From positions 81,001-145,000 of the forward strand of contig AZLU01000059.1 in NCBI GenBank assembly GCA_002224055.1: 64,000 bases of DNA, in the 5' to 3' direction. Every line of letters begins with the position of its first letter. Position 1 is the first letter of the stretch. A program made the position numbers and the translations under genes. Below the pieces are notes generated by a model. The model had not been told where the DNA came from. It saw only the letters and a list, made by a program, of their open reading frames with translations, and did not search any database. The stretch is from Pezizomycotina sp. ARF18. Its lineage: Eukaryota; Ascomycota. Below are positions 11,538 to 25,822 of the stretch, piece after piece.

Positions 11538-13334
11538 TTACCCGTCTGAGCGCAAACCCAGGCTCGGATGGTACTTGGCCGTCATTGACGATTCCTTCAA
11601 AAACTGCCGAACCGCCGCGTCATAGCTACCGCCTCCTCTCCCGTAGGCCCAATGTTCCGGCTCGGGAGCAAAAGCCATAGCTACCCTTATCGCGAAGCTT
11701 GATCTGGTAGCTGTACGGACCGAAAGTTACCAAAAAGTAGTCGAGAGCACTGCGCCTCCACCGGTCTCTGTCAGTTGGATGAGCCTTTGTCCGATTCGAT
11801 CTGCCAGCCACCTCCCTCGCAAGCGATTGGACTTCGTAGTGTTCGCCGTCGGGACCATTCGTATGAGCCTTTGCCAAGCCATCGCGAGTTCTTCGAGGTT
11901 CTCAAGGCGGGAGGGAATGCGGCGCAGGAGTAGGAGTAGGGATAAAGAACTTAGGGCCAAGTTAGCATTTGTGTCATAATTCACATTGGAAACGATAAGA
12001 CATACTTTGTTGGGAATACGAGTGGAGATCAAGGAAGCCCATGATTTGGGTATTCGATTCCGAGGTTAGTTGTGAGCCATTCCGCAAAGGCCTTCGCCTC
12101 CATGCCTCGAACGCTGTTCACCAGGATAGTCTAGAAAAATCAACGAAGTTAGCAGTGAGAATGAGCAAAACAAATGTCTAGTTTTCGTCACACAACTTTC
12201 GCTACAAGGGTTGCTCGAGACTTGAGCGTTCCACTGGTTACGAATAGCTCCTATCCAACTCTACGCCGCGGCAGAACCTCAGACTTGTCGGCTGCCTGTT
12301 CTTCCTCCACAGTCGATCTCTTTCCACGAATACACGTAGCCGTCCACGTTCAGCGTCGGAATGAAATACCAATCGAAACTGTCAACTAGATCCGTAATGT
12401 CCTTGTCGAACTTGCCGTTCGGCTTCTTCTTCTCGCTGTTAGTGCGTGATAAACGTGTACGCCAAGTAGCACACCGTCGAAACGCTGATCCACTCGCGAG
12501 CATGAGCGGCACCCGTCACGATGATAGCCTGCTTCTTCACGTTCGGGTCCTGGTTGCCTCCGAAGACCTTTAACCCGCTGATATCCCTTCCTTCGAACGA
12601 AGAACCACGGTGAACGGGGTGACGTGACCTGCGAGAGATTGAGTGCAGCTTCATCCATTCGTAATGACGTTTAGGGGTTGGTACTCGGCGAAGAACAGTC
12701 CTGTACGGAGGCGCTGACGCGGAGGAGGCACGGGATTTCGGTGCCGGGAACGTTTCCCGGATCGTCGATGCCAGTCGTGTATCAATCTTCTTGTCGAGTG
12801 GTGCATGGATTTGGGTAGGTAGTCGAGTAGAGGTTCGACCTGTAAGAATGAAAAAAAAATTTAGCCCTTACAAAATCCTTCCTCATTCTTGATTCACAAT
12901 CAAAGATAATCAAGAAATACACACCATCCTAGCATCAAGCCTAATATCCGCATGCTTCTAGTTGCCGACCAGACGTCGAGGTATAGGTCGTCAACAGCCT
13001 TGGCCCAATTTCGCCGCCTCTTCCTCGAGGTATGTTAAACCTCAAGACGACGTCATCCATGTACCGGGAGTAATTTGGAACGTGGGTAACAGTTTTCGGA
13101 GGTGGTGGTGACCCTGTTGCCCGTGCCGTCTCGCTGCCGGAGGCGGTCCCAGGAACCACTGGGAGATTTTAGCATTACGCCGCCATTCTGATCCTTCGGT
13201 TGGGGTTCGAGGGGTCGTAGTGGTCATCCAGGAGGTTGAAATGCCGTGCCATCTTCGTGGGGATGGTCGAGGCGAAGTACCCTCGTTACGTCCACTGCCA
13301 GGAGGAGGACGATCGAGCAGAGTTGTAAATGCAT
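11538..13334 (-). CDS. ECM14: Ecm14-like inactive metallocarboxypeptidase (M14 fold)
   Basis: Secreted or vacuolar M14 pseudo-peptidase, linked to cell-wall organisation in the yeast family. The ATG at 13334 gives a hydrophobic signal peptide ([14 protein letters not shown]). The propeptide region includes DDVVLRFN and LYLDVWSAT (about 12960-13065). An intron is near 12845-12918. The catalytic-fold region includes [14 protein letters not shown], the zinc motif HAREW (about 12490-12505), [18 protein letters not shown] (about 12330-12375), [13 protein letters not shown] with the third zinc His (about 12008-12035) and [15 protein letters not shown] (about 11680-11715). In active M14 enzymes the last motif is IELRD; here the catalytic Glu is Lys (codon 11700-11698), as in Ecm14 proteins. 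All three zinc ligands remain. The C-terminus reads to a TAA at 11538 after a frame break near 11675. Several other one-base breaks occur. Confidence 0.92.
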
Positions 13335-16300
13335 CGAAGAGAGTGAGGGTTTATTCGGAGGAGGCTGTCGTTATCGCTGTCGATTCATGGAAATTCGAGA
13401 AGGAAAGGTGATCTGTGACTGAAAGACGGACGTTGTCCCGGTAGAGCTACGCCTAAGAGTGCTCTAAGAATAGCTACCTAAGGGGGAAAAACGATGAGAG
13501 ACGACGGGAGGGAAAGGAGGATTGTGAGGCTGTCTTCACTAGGAGAACGGAGGACGACGATATGACGGCGGATAAACCCTTGGACCGAAATGAGTCGAAC
13601 CGTGAGGAAACAGAAAGAAAGTTCAACGAGCGGAAAAGGCAAAAAACAAGCCTGCTAGCTGTACAACGTAAAGGGGGGAGAAGGATCCGATTCCCCAGTA
13701 TCGAGGAAGACGACGATATGGCGTGATAGAGAATATCAGAATGAGGGTGCCGCGTATCAGTCCCTCTTTGTAGAATTTTCTTCCTCTACCTGCTTTTGAA
13801 TTATTTTTGGTGTAGGGGGGAAGACGGAAAGAGTGAGGAGGATCGCTCAATCACGGAAGAGAAAGAAAAAGGCTGGACCTTCTTCACAACAGGAAGGCAG
13901 CAAAAAAAAAAATACTACTAGTAATAAGAAAACACCCACAAAAAATATAGAGATAACCACCACAAGCACTTTATCTTCAGTAAATCACTTCACTTATCTA
14001 CCGCTCATATAAAGTATAAGGATATCAGAGAAAGAAGACTTGTGAGGCTAATAGTCATTTCACTGCGAACTTTCTGAAGGCAGGGTCGTCGTAAATCCGA
14101 AGGGTGATAAGAGAGAAAAAGCACCTTTTGCCGAAAACGACCTTCAAAGCAACGGAATTGCTAGCACAGCCCACCTTTCATCACAAGTCAAACGAGTCCT
14201 TCAGATAATTAGTATCTGGTTTTCTTTCAGAAAAACTTACAGGGAGTGCCCTGGAGAAGCTTGCAAGGTTCTAAGAGAGGTTGGTTTGATAGGTCAATTG
14301 CAATGCTGTTTTTTTTTAAAGATATCAGGTGAGTTATTAAGAATATAAGAATCGTCTAGATATCGCGATCCTTGCTCGAGTCTGCATGGTTAACGATGTT
14401 TACAGCAGTCGGAGACTCCCGAGAGAGGCTTGAGAGTTAGTATAAAACCCTGCTGCAAGCAGCATGTTCGAAAGTAACACACAAATACAGCATATTCACG
14501 GCCAATTGGACGTGTAAAATTTCGTTCAAGTTTATGACAACAGAAAGGCAAGCTGGAATCGAGCTTGCTCTGAAGCTTCTCCATTTAACAATTGACAAGG
14601 CAGCCGAATAATGAGCACAGATCCAGTACCGACGCGTTTAACGAGAAAGTTAAACAACCCCGCAACAACGGGACTATATAGCACACCTGCCTGCTATAAT
14701 GAGATTGGGAGAGCAAACCGAGCATAGGGTTTTTTATTTTGGTTAACGTTCCCGATTATTGCGAAACCGATGAGCGTAAAAGCGCTAGTTCGGCGGAGAC
14801 CTGGTTGATAACAAGTATACAAATTCGTCAACTGCTGATTGGAATGACCCGAGCCGTTTCTGAAACTCATATCCTTGAGTATCGCTGCTACCGTAGAAGC
14901 TTGGGCTAGTTTATAGCTTTCGGCATCGGGTAGCTTTCAAGAGCAGAGCTAAAATACCTGTAATGTATGTTATTGACTGTCGCGTCCTGATAGGTAATTG
15001 TAATGTGCTTAAGGTTTTGCGAGACCGGTTCTCGCCAGCAAGGAATTTGAATATTGCTGTCTTCCCTCACTCTCATGCTGAAATTTGAGGTTCGGATGTT
15101 TGATGTTTCGAGTTGCACACGTATGAGAAACGGAAATGATTATTTTGTCAAGAATCAAAGTTCCATGTCTATGTCCGTAAAGATCTAGCCCTGGGGCCAG
15201 CAATATAATGGCTCGAAATACCTAATCATGACTCTATTAGCTTTCAATGAGGGAAGTAATCCTTGTAGTGAAATTTTCATAGGTATATATCAAATTTATT
15301 GTCCTCTTTCGGCTAGTAATACCACGCCTGAAGAGTCAAGAACCGTTGGCGGGATCGGAAAAGAGCTTTGGGCTGGGCCGTGGGCGCCTATGAGGCTTGA
15401 TGCCCGAAACCCCGATAATACCACAGCGGCACCGTCTCTAGCGTCCCCCCAAAAAAAAAAAAAAAAAAATCGAGCCATTAAAATGCCTCTCCATTATCGA
15501 ACCCGTACACCCGGGGTCGATCATTTAGGGGTACTTTGCACCTGCATGCTGCATCTGCTTTGCAACAGTTTTTCCCCACTCCGTTGAAAAGAAATGGTGC
15601 TGTTTGGCGCTTGCCAATTAGTGTCCGTTGCACCAGACGGCGTACCACCGGCGCCCCAGGTAACGTGAAATCGTGCGGCTCTGCAGCTCATGCTCGTGAT
15701 GCTGCTTAGTCCTATTCACCATGAGGCCTTTCCGCCTCCCTCAAAATGCCCATCCTGTGCGGGGAGCCTTTAGATGAAACGAAACATTATCCAACGAATG
15801 CTCTCACATTCCTCGCAAAGATAGATTAGATAAACGAAGGAGAATAATTATCACGTTCAATAGTCGCGAGGATAAGGCAGGGAGCGAGCGAATTAAAACC
15901 GGTTTATACATACGCTTCGCTTCGAAAGGAGAGAAAGAGCCTTTTGAAAGGGTCGCGTTGCATAGTAATCAGGAAAAAAGTTTAGTGGACCTGATAGCTT
16001 CACTCGTTTATAATTATTTAGGGCGAGTAATAGATATATTGGAACTTTTGATGAGAGGGCGACAAATAGATATCAATAGGTAGTAGTAGTAACCAGTAAG
16101 CTGTAGTATAGTAAAGCACCAGGAAATGGGTATTTCCTGGATTCATTGGTGGTGGTGCGAAGTATATGGATACCACTTACCATTTTGTTCGAGTTTGCTG
16201 CCTTTCCACGGGACCAGTCAGTCGCTTCTCACAAATTATCACGATGCCCCTCCACCCAGTCGTAAACCCGGGAAAAGCACCCAAATTCCAAACACCTCAC

Positions 16301-18789
16301 ATCATATCAAATCACCAAATAAAAGATATTATTATTTTGTCCATCTTCAATTCAGAAAATACCCCTTTTTCCTTTTCCCTGTTTTAGAGCTAGAGGTGTT
16401 TAAAATATCGATGGCTTGCGGTAAGTAGCTGCATCCCAACGGCAAGAATTGTCGAGCCTCAAAAGCGTCCCAGAGGCCGTCTCTTTCTTCTTAACCCTTG
16501 CTTTCTTCATCTACCCATGCGCTTACTTACTTCGTAAGCTACCTCTTGGTCATCCAATCGTTATTCTTTTTCCTTCTTTATATTGTCTTCCCATTCGCGT
16601 TTTCCCTCGTGTGAGCGACAAGCTTGTGCTGCTGTTCCTGGCCGGAGTGGAGCTTGGAGCTGGACGGAATGAAATGCAGGTTCTGTTGCAACCGTTTCAA
16701 ACTTACCAATCGATTTTTAGCTCAACCTGTATCTTTTTCAGCTAACTATCAACAGTTGCTTTTCTCCCCCACACAAATCGATGATCGATGTCTTGTTTGA
16801 GTGATAGTCCCCTCGCACGGTCTTGATCTGGCCCTTGCTCTTCAATTTCGAGAAGACAAGGTGTGTGTGAGAAAAAGAGAAAGGAACCCGGGCAGAGCAA
16901 AAAAGCCTGGCTTGTCTAGGTATATCAGACGTCTTTTTACCCAAAGTACCCCAAGAACCAGAGAAAAGGTCAGAGCAAGACCAAAGGCATGGCCCTCAAC
17001 TGGGAAAATGATAATAATCATACTTGGCCATCGGAATTATATAACATGGAATTACCTCGCCGTTTATATTTATAAATAATCAATACAACATTTATAATCT
17101 TACTTGGGTTTGGACGTATCGAAAAAGGGAGAAAAAAAAGAGAAGCTGACGGCTCTTACACCTTGTCGAGGCCTTTAGGATCACAGATACCTATAGATCG
17201 AGGGATTTTTATTGCTCGATCAACTCCGAACGGAGCGGTAAGTGCTAGTTGCTGCTGCTATTTTTTTCTAGTTCAAATTATCGATCCCGAAGGGGAGGGG
17301 ATAATACTGTAGGATGCTGCCTGTCCCTAAATCAACCCCCAAGAGTGGCCCCCCTTCCGTTGGGAAAATATCTATCCCTTTTTTCTTTCTTACGAAAACG
17401 AAAATTCTCGACCCCTTCGGGAACAAACCCCCCTCTATATCGTTCGTTCCTTCATATTATCAAACAGTACTAGGTAGTGCTAAATATATTATATCATTAT
17501 TTGGGCCCTGTTCTCCACGGATTATTGTAACAAAACTTCACGGTTCTTGCAATCTTCCTTCATTCTTTTCTTTCCCTTTTTCTCTCTCATTCACTCTGTA
17601 TTCCAACATCCAACCTTTGTTTGCAGTTACAATAGCGGAATGTCCTGTATTTTTCTTCTCATGAGGGATCCATCCATTCTTTAACGATTGCCCTTTTTTC
17701 TTCTTCTTCGTCTCTTCTCCTCCCGTGTTCCTGACAAGTACGTTACGATCATTTCTCAATCGTGAAAAAACAGAGAAGGGTAATAACAGAACGAGCTGAC
17801 ACCGAGAGGAATTCACTCTCATCTAGAGCCGGCTTTTCTCGCTATTAGTATTTGTTTCCTTTCCTGGTTTGCGGCTACAGTGGTATCTGGTCACTCTTGG
17901 TCACTGTCGACAATATTATCCCCCAAAAATATCGAACCTGGAAGACTTTTTTTTTATTTTTTATTTTTATTTTTTTTATTTCATCATCTCCTAAAATAAC
18001 AACAACCGATATATCACAACCTGGTAATCCGTACAATTGCAGAATTACATACCTTTCAGGGGTAAAAAGGAAGGAAGGAAGAATCGAAATTATCCGATAA
18101 AATACATTACACAATTTTAGCATTTCCTTGGGGATTTCTCCGATGTTATCACGGACGCATTAAGTCTTGGAGGCGCCCAGGTCAGGGTCCCTATTTACTG
18201 CTGGCGGTTCTCTCGCTATCAACTAATATCATTACCGCTTACTACTTGCTGAGTGTTGTCTACGTTGGATGCCTGTCGCCCCAAATCGATCATCAATTAA
18301 CAACATTACTCGCTGCTACGCTTTTAGATGACTTTCCAATCTCACTGAAAATCATTCCTTCTTTCTTCCTTCTCTTCTCGTTTCTGTTTCCTTTTTTTTC
18401 TTTTTTATATATATATATAAAATTTATCTCAATTTCGCACTCAATTCCCTTATTTCTTTACAGGGAGATCGTCACCCTTTTGTTTTTCCTTCCAATTTAT
18501 CTTTGTAGTCTGTGTTGTCGTGCTCGCGCCTTTCGTCCCTGCCCTTTTTTTTTTTTTTCCTACTCTCTTTCTTGGGGTTCCTATTTTTTATTTTATTTAT
18601 TTATTTTTTTGGGCGCGGATGGACTAGATCCACATAGGGTCAAAAGCCGTTGAACCAGAAAAGACTAAAAAAGCGCACACTTTTTCTTTTTTAACTTAGT
18701 GTGTCTTCTTTTTTTTTCTTCTCCTACAAGCGACCCCCGACACACCCTTTTCTTCTCCCTAATATCCATATACACCGCCATTCACGGCA
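13335..18789. other. 5.4-kb gene-poor region
   Basis: No supported gene. The left part holds the Ecm14 upstream sequence. The middle (14-16.5 kb) has mixed composition and only short, unrecognisable open frames. The right part (17.1-18.78 kb) is increasingly T/C-rich, with T-rich homopolymers at 18544-18559 and 18704-18720, and probably contains the promoter and leader of the Sec7 gene. A short gene with small exons or a non-coding RNA could be missed because frames are unreliable here. Confidence 0.5.
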
Positions 18790-21700
18790 TTGGAAGGAGA
18801 AGGAAGATTGCACGATAATTGGACGAGAAGAAGAAAAACGACGAGCGGCAACGACAATCGCAGGTACAGTCTGGATGCGAGCGCGTTATTCGGTCGAGCA
18901 TCCTTAGGTCACTTCAGGTTTCGGAATCCTCGCGTCCCTGTCCTCTTGTGGATGACGATGCGCCCCTCCCCAAAAACTTCGCCTGCCGACTCCACGACAA
19001 CTGTCGAGGCCATCCAACGATGTGCCGAGAAGTCACCGTTTTCGCTTCTACGGTTCCGTACCGCATCCGATCCAGCTCTGGGAGCGAAAGCCCGTGCTCA
19101 GGAGGAAGCGCCGCCGGTCCCGGATGTGCCAACGGTGATCACCACTTCCCGACATTTGATATAAATCAGTCATCACCGAGCATTGCCCAACTAGCCGCCG
19201 AAGTAGAAACTCAAGGATCCCTTACCCACGACGTCCTGGTTCCAGATCGGAAGTAAACCTGGCATCCGCCTCCGCTCCAACGATTGCAGGTCTCACACCG
19301 ACAACGACCCCGCCTCCTTTACCCGGTGGAATGGTAGAGCCTCGTCCGACGATCTACCACAACGGCATGTGGGTATGAGAGCCGACAGATACACAGGAAT
19401 CGCAACAACAGCCATAGCACACCCACGCTGATTACGAAGACAAGCCGGGTTACATTCGATGAACCAGAGCGTCGTCCCAAAGCGAATCCGCCTCCCCATC
19501 GCATTCCTCGCCTCCGCCATACGACGAGCAAAATGGTACTAGCCTACCGATACCATGTTCAAGGCTCTCCGAATCATCTAGATCTACGTTAAGTTCCGGT
19601 GACGTTGCAGTTACTACGACCACTACAACTACACATACCACCACAACCCACATTTTTCCGTTTCGGCAGAAGGAAGAAGAATGCACCATTGTTTCCCTTG
19701 CCGCCAAAAGTCTCAATGGACGGGGAAGGCCAGCAATTCTGATGCGGACCTCTTTCGGCCTAATGCTGCGCGTGCGAGCATGCTTCCCGTCCAAGATCAT
19801 CAGTAAATATATCGGCTCCGACTACCCCGCAAGGTGGGGTCGGTGACTCGCAATCGGCGCTTGGAACGCTGGCTGCCACAGCTCTGGGATTTACAAGTCC
19901 TGCCGTGCCGCTTCTGAGATCAGATTCTGCGGCATCGGTACGCTCAGCACGGTCTACGCCTGGAGCTACCCAATCCCCGCACCTTCTCGACTCCGGCCTC
20001 GCAGCCAAACCATGACATCCTTGGAACCAACCGTCAATGGAGGAGTAGCACGGGCGGGGATTCGATAGGGCGGAACAGTATCGTAGGGAGGACTAGCTTG
20101 GGAGGGCTTTTTGCTAGGGTGCGACAAAATAGCGAACCCCCCTTTTTACCTTTCTCCTCTCGAACATCGTCGCCACATCCGTACGGAAGGCACTCGGGCT
20201 CGCTGCCAAACTCCTCGGCCGTCTCTCGAGAGAAGCTCATAATACCGGAGCGACACGACGAAGACACTCCGGATAGGTACCTAGAGAGACTGGAAGAGCA
20301 GTGAGCAAGAGCGTTATCGCTAGCCTCTTGAGCCGTACGATGATCCGTTCCATGTCGATGTACTCAAGAGATATTTAGCCACGTTTCGCTTCTATAGGGA
20401 TCCAATGGATATGGCTTTGAGGAAACTCCTGATGAGGTAGAGCTCCCGAGGAAACGCAGCAGATTGATAGAGTTCTGCAGGGTTCGCAGATAGATACCAT
20501 GAATGTAATCCGGGTATATACGAATCTGCGGTAAGTTGTTCAACTCATACCAAATTTAGATATCTTAGTTTATCGTGCGCTCATATTTTATGTTTCTTCG
20601 CCTCCAGCTCAAGCGTATTTTATCGCCTTCTCGCTTCTGATCCTTCATACCGACGTTTACAACAAGAATAATAAGCATAAAAGCAAAAGGCGGATTACGT
20701 TAGGAATACCGGTGGAGAAGGCGTTACCACTGACGTTTTGAGGTAAGTCGCGTTTTCAATCGCTTTGGGGGGGATCCAGCTCTAAACTATTTTAAACAGT
20801 ACTTCTACGACAATATATCCTATACGCCTTTCATTCATGTTGAAGATGACCTAGATATCAACGGTGATAAAATTGTGCCTCACAGACCCAAACGTAGCGT
20901 CTTCGGGAAGGGGAACCGGACCCGAAGAAACTCAAGGAGCCCGTTGATCCTTATACCTTCATTCTAGAGGACAAACTCGATTGGTTGCGAGCCAAGTTGG
21001 ACGAGATCCTGGATACCGAAGATACTTACGGCTATCTCGCACTGCAAATTCTCTTGATATGGCCGGATTGCACAAATCATTTTTTCGAAGTGCGGTCCTA
21101 CAGATAGTTTTCCGCGAGGTCTCGACCGGACGCCTTCCTGAATCCCACCGGTAGCGAATCCTGAGGAAGCGAACCCAGGCGTCGTGAAATCAAAGTCACC
21201 AAAATCGGTATCCTGTGGCGAAAGGACGCTAAAAAGAAGAAGACACGCAGTCCTTGGCAGGAGTGGGGTGCGATACTTACCGGATCTCAATTGTACTTTT
21301 CCGTAACGTTGGTTGGGTGAAGAACCTTCTCTGGCAGTATGACAGCATATCAAAGCTGGAAACAGCTTTATTCCGTGCGTTTTCACGCCTGCCGTAGTGG
21401 ATTTCAGTCCGGATGCCGTACTATCGACGGACGACAACTGTTGCGCTCCACGATAATCCTACAAGCGCCATAAGAATGCCTTTCTTTTCGTCAGGCACGG
21501 CGGTGCCCACGAATACTTCCTCGCAGACAATGAGCCCGAGATGAATGATTGGCTAGCCAAGCTAAACTATGCTTCAGCATTTCGCACCGCCGGAGTGCGC
21601 ATGGCGTGGCGTGGTTGAGGAATTACGACGGGCAACGCAGCCGTGGTATTCGCCGCTTTGGTGATTCGGGGCTCAAGTCAAATCCATTCAAACGCCTTCT

Positions 21701-23559
21701 GGTGAAGTTTCTATCCTCTCTGGACGCATAGATCCGCAACTGGCTGCGCAAATAGCTGCTGCGAGACGCCAAGTAATCGATAGGAAGCTAGCTGAGGCCA
21801 GGGAAAGGCAGGAAAACGCTGAAAAGCAACTTGCCGCATGCCTTCGCAATGCTGCTCATTTGAGGATCTTAACACCGTCCAAGCAAGGACGCGTGAAGCT
21901 ATTACTCTTTCGGCGGAGACTTTGAACACGAAACTGAAATGGCTCCGTCAGGAACTATGGAAACTTCGCTGCCATCAAGACATCTTGATCCTCGATCTTG
22001 ATGAAGAGAGGTATGAGACACAAAACATATTATTTTGCTGCAGAATTTCAATTTACTAACCAGCTATTTCAAATTGCGTAGAAAACTTGCCAAAGATAAG
22101 CTTCAACGAAATCTATCGGTTGCTGCACCGTCCACCACACCGAAGCGTTCACCAAAATCCCCCGCGACAAGTTCACCAAGCTCAGCTGGAACGACACCCA
22201 CTCAAGCCACGGTAACGGCCGCCTCCCTAGGAGCAAATATTGCCGCGCTGGGTATGCTAGGAAATACAGCAATGAAGGCAATGGTGATGGGTTATCCAGA
22301 GCGTCCTCACAAGTTAGCCGAAAGACTGGCGGTAGCTGGGAACTTCCGCGCTGCCTTTCCAGTCACTCGCGGCATGAGTGTCTCCGGGCCAGCCTCTAAT
22401 GCCGAGCTGGTCCATGAGCCATTTGATCTCGAGAGCGCAGTCATGCTTGACGGGGCCTCACAGAAAAGGAGTAGCTCCACACCGACTCAGACTACAATTT
22501 CCCGCACGGGAAGCTCGAGCAAGGACGACTGGAGCTGCAGATAGATCAAGTTTCAAGGCGGGACAGTGTTGCAACATCCTCGAAGGGCAAGGGACGGGAC
22601 GACGTCGGCTATGAGCTTTCGAAGACTTCCACGCCGCCGGAAGGTGGACGGTACGCCGCCTGAGACTCCGAACAAGGAGAAGGAGAAGGAGAGTGACGCG
22701 AAGAAGCTCCGCCGATCGATACAGCGTACCCTCAGAGACTCTGCGAATCTCAACCACCATCGGTCGAGGAGATCTCGCGAGGTCACCGAGAACAAGCATG
22801 GCGCCGAGATGACGCTGCATCCCGTGACGAAGGCCTTACCAGGGGCAGCGGCAGCTTTACAGTGCACGGGAAGAAGGCTTCGGTGATCACCTTCGGTAGC
22901 GAATGGCATACCATGAGCCCCGAAGATCGCCTACGTCGGCATAGGAGCGGCGCAGGCTCGACAATCACTGACAGGTTTTCGACCGGTGACAAATGGAGGC
23001 GTCCAACTTGGGAAAGGTACTCGTAATGCTGGACCGGAACGAAAGTGATGGAGACGGCGAGGTGTTCCATGATGCTGGGAGTCAGTACAGGGATGAAGAA
23101 ACGACACCGAGCAATAACAGCGACATGGATAACAAGAGTGAAGCTACGCATAGTGGCAAGCTTATCGTAGTTAACCCCAGACGCGTCCCAGGATGACCTA
23201 CGTAGCGCTGCTGCTTCCAGCCGTGCAGCTACGACAGAAGACGGTGACGAAGGTTCGATCACGCTACATTTCTCGGGCTCAGCCCCGATATGGTCGTGAA
23301 CAGCGTGAGCAAGGAGCACTTGCCGGACACAATCGGAGACGGTTCTTCTATGGCCTGTAGGAAAAACAGCGAAGTAGCCGTGGCTGACGCTACCGTCGTA
23401 GATGTCACCAAGGACCATGAAGATGGTGAAGAGCAACAGCTCCATGTGGTTGTCGGCGAGAAACAGGACGTCAATGGGAAGTTATCCACGAAGGAACAGG
23501 CCATCTTGGATCCAGCAACCCCTCAACAGCAAATGCAGGTATCTGAAGGTCAAAACTAG
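18790..23559 (+). CDS. Syt1-type Sec7 + PH domain Arf guanine-nucleotide exchange factor
   Basis: Activates Arf-family GTPases in vesicle traffic. The long low-complexity N-terminus includes RFRTASDPALGAKARAQEEAPP (about 19050-19125) and Pro/Ser-rich segments. The Sec7 domain starts at DEDTPDRYLERLEEA (about 20260-20305) and continues through ALRKLLM and the glutamic-finger segment VELPRETQQIDRVLQGFADR (about 20435-20495). An intron at 20531-20607 is followed by AYFIAFSLLILHTDVYNKNNKHK, an intron at 20743-20799, and YTPFIHVEDDLDINGDKIV. A PH domain follows (about 21185-21600, ending NDWLAKLNYASAFRTAGVR). A helical segment (QLAAQIAAARRQVIDRKLAEARE) leads to an intron at 22011-22081. The Ser/Pro-rich tail ends at 23559. 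The exact start is uncertain and many one-base frame breaks occur. Domain order matches fungal Syt1 proteins. Confidence 0.88.
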
Positions 23560-25822
23560 TGGCCAGCTGAATGATTTATTCAAAGCCCTGAATCTCCACA
23601 TATGAGCAATATCTTACACGCGACAAATACCCGACCATATATATACGTTTTCTACGGACAGATGAAACGAAATGGCATTCTTCTTCGCGCACTTAAACAT
23701 CATTACGCCTAGCTATCGCTTTCATGCTCCATCCTAATTGTCTCTTATTGTTGTATTTTCTTTGTTTCCGCTCCTTTTCTTTTGTTATTATCTCACTTTT
23801 TCATATATTTTTTTCTCTTCCTTTTGGCATATTATTCTTAGTTCTCGATTCCTTAATTCCTTTTTCCCTTTACATCACTAGCTCGCTCCCGCATACAAAG
23901 GTCTTGGAAAAATTCTTTAAAAATGGTTTGGTGCATCCTTATTGTGTTCGTTTTGTTTTCGTGTCCCTTTTTTTTTTTATTTATTTCTGCTTTCCGTTAT
24001 TCAGTTATTTCGTCGAGCACTTCACTACTTAGTACTTTTTAATTATACCCCTGCAGAATATTCTCTTTTTTTTTTTTTTTTTTTTTTTGTTTCCTTCCCA
24101 ATTTCGCTTCATTTGTTGATTTCGTCTTCGTTTTGGGCGTCAGTATATATAAAGGTCTTCTTCAAGGCCAAATATCTCTTTTGTTGATCTTTCATTCCTC
24201 TACTTTGTTTGTCTTCCTTTGTTTTGCATATTTTACGACCCTCGTAACGACAAAAAACAAAATATGTACAATAACTACGATATTTGTTTTTAAAACCTTT
24301 AGGATCAATTCGCCGGGGTTTTAGGATTCCAAGGCTTATCAACTCACGGCCGGCTGTTTCTGTCTATAATCACTACATCTGTGCAAAGTTTTTAATTGGT
24401 TGCTGCCTTTGTATCTACCAAGCTCGACTAAAAGTTCAATCGCCTATAACTCTCTTAAATCTCGTCTTCTTTTCTACCTCATGGTGTAATATATTGGCGT
24501 GGAACTTTTTCAAGTATTTTCCCCTTTGTACCGACTAGAGAAGGTTTTGCCGTAGCTATTCAATATAGTAGCGGTATAAATATCAGTTTCTTTGATGATA
24601 GTTAACAGCTATACCCGCTTGGTATGGATGTCCTTGGAAGGGTATTACATCTGGAGTATATTTGATCCATGTCAACATGGCAAATGATGGCGAGCGGCGG
24701 CCAATGTAATTACTCTGTGCCTTTTACCATATACGTTTTACGGAGGCTCGTTATTCCGTTTCGCTTCAATATTATCACAACGCCATGGGAAGTAGGACGG
24801 AGTATGTCTCAAGGATACATTTCCGTTAAGGGGTGAAGACAATCCAGCTTGAGACCGCTGACAAATTAGCAATCGCAGTTTAGAATTGTATATCCTTGAA
24901 ACCTCCAGTATAGCAGTATTTACCAAGGTACCGAACTAAAAACCTTATCCTGCTCGGAGGGAATGTCTATCCTCGAGCATGGGAAAAAGCATGGTAACAA
25001 GCGAGCTGCGGGCGATACACAAAGGCGCCATGACGGAGAACTAGCTACTTTAGGGCCCTAACGCGGGACTTAAACAATGTTCGATAGTGAGAACCAGTGG
25101 CTGCTGCGCATGTGCTCATGCTATCTGGATCGTCCTCGCGTCAATTGGAAGCACCAAGCAGGTTCCTATCCTTTGAGATTTTTCAACCACGGCGAGTCGT
25201 CTCGGGCACCTGTTGGTCCGCCTTTGTTCAAGAAGGGTCTCACATCTCATCGCCTCGGGAAGTGGAGCTTTCGCGGCCAATGCCGCCAGTGTTCTTCTAT
25301 CAATGCCGCGGCAGAAAATTAGGGATATGTGGGGGGAGGTTTTGTGTCATTTTTGGCGCCATATTGCATTTTTTTTTTTTGACCGACATCTTGCCGCAGC
25401 TTACTTACCATGACTTCTTCTGGAACTTGGAATTCAATGAACTCTCGTATGGTTTCACCAAAAAAAAGCCTTCTTTCTCTTTGCTTTTAAATCCCACACA
25501 CCTTGCAAATTAAGGGTTTCTTTTTCCAGTGATGCTTCCAGCCTTCTCCTCTAGCTCTTCTGCTTCCAGTTCTTTTCTTCTTCCTTCTCGTATATCTGCA
25601 CTTTCGGCTGGAATCATTTAACTGTCCGTATCGTATTAGAAGCGAAGAGAGTTACATAGCAGCAGAAAAAAAAAGAAAAAAAAAACGTCATCGGGACCTC
25701 GAACACCCTAAAGCCGTCGGTGACTTTTTGGGCAGGAGATTTTTTTCCAATTGAGTTTAGCAGTAAACTGAAACTCGGACGAGAGAGTGTTTGACAGCTC
25801 CTGGAGCATCTTGCTAGGAAAT
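23560..25822. other. T-rich intergenic region
   Basis: No supported gene. It contains T-rich low-complexity DNA (poly(T) about 24067-24088), AT-rich sequence to 24.9 kb and mixed sequence to 25.8 kb. Open frames at 25077-25513 have no recognisable protein features. The right end is the epoxide-hydrolase promoter. Confidence 0.5.

Noticed and set aside
22783-23445. Minus-strand ORF of 220 aa
   Set aside because: Antisense to the C-terminal tail of the Syt1-type gene; no recognisable domain.
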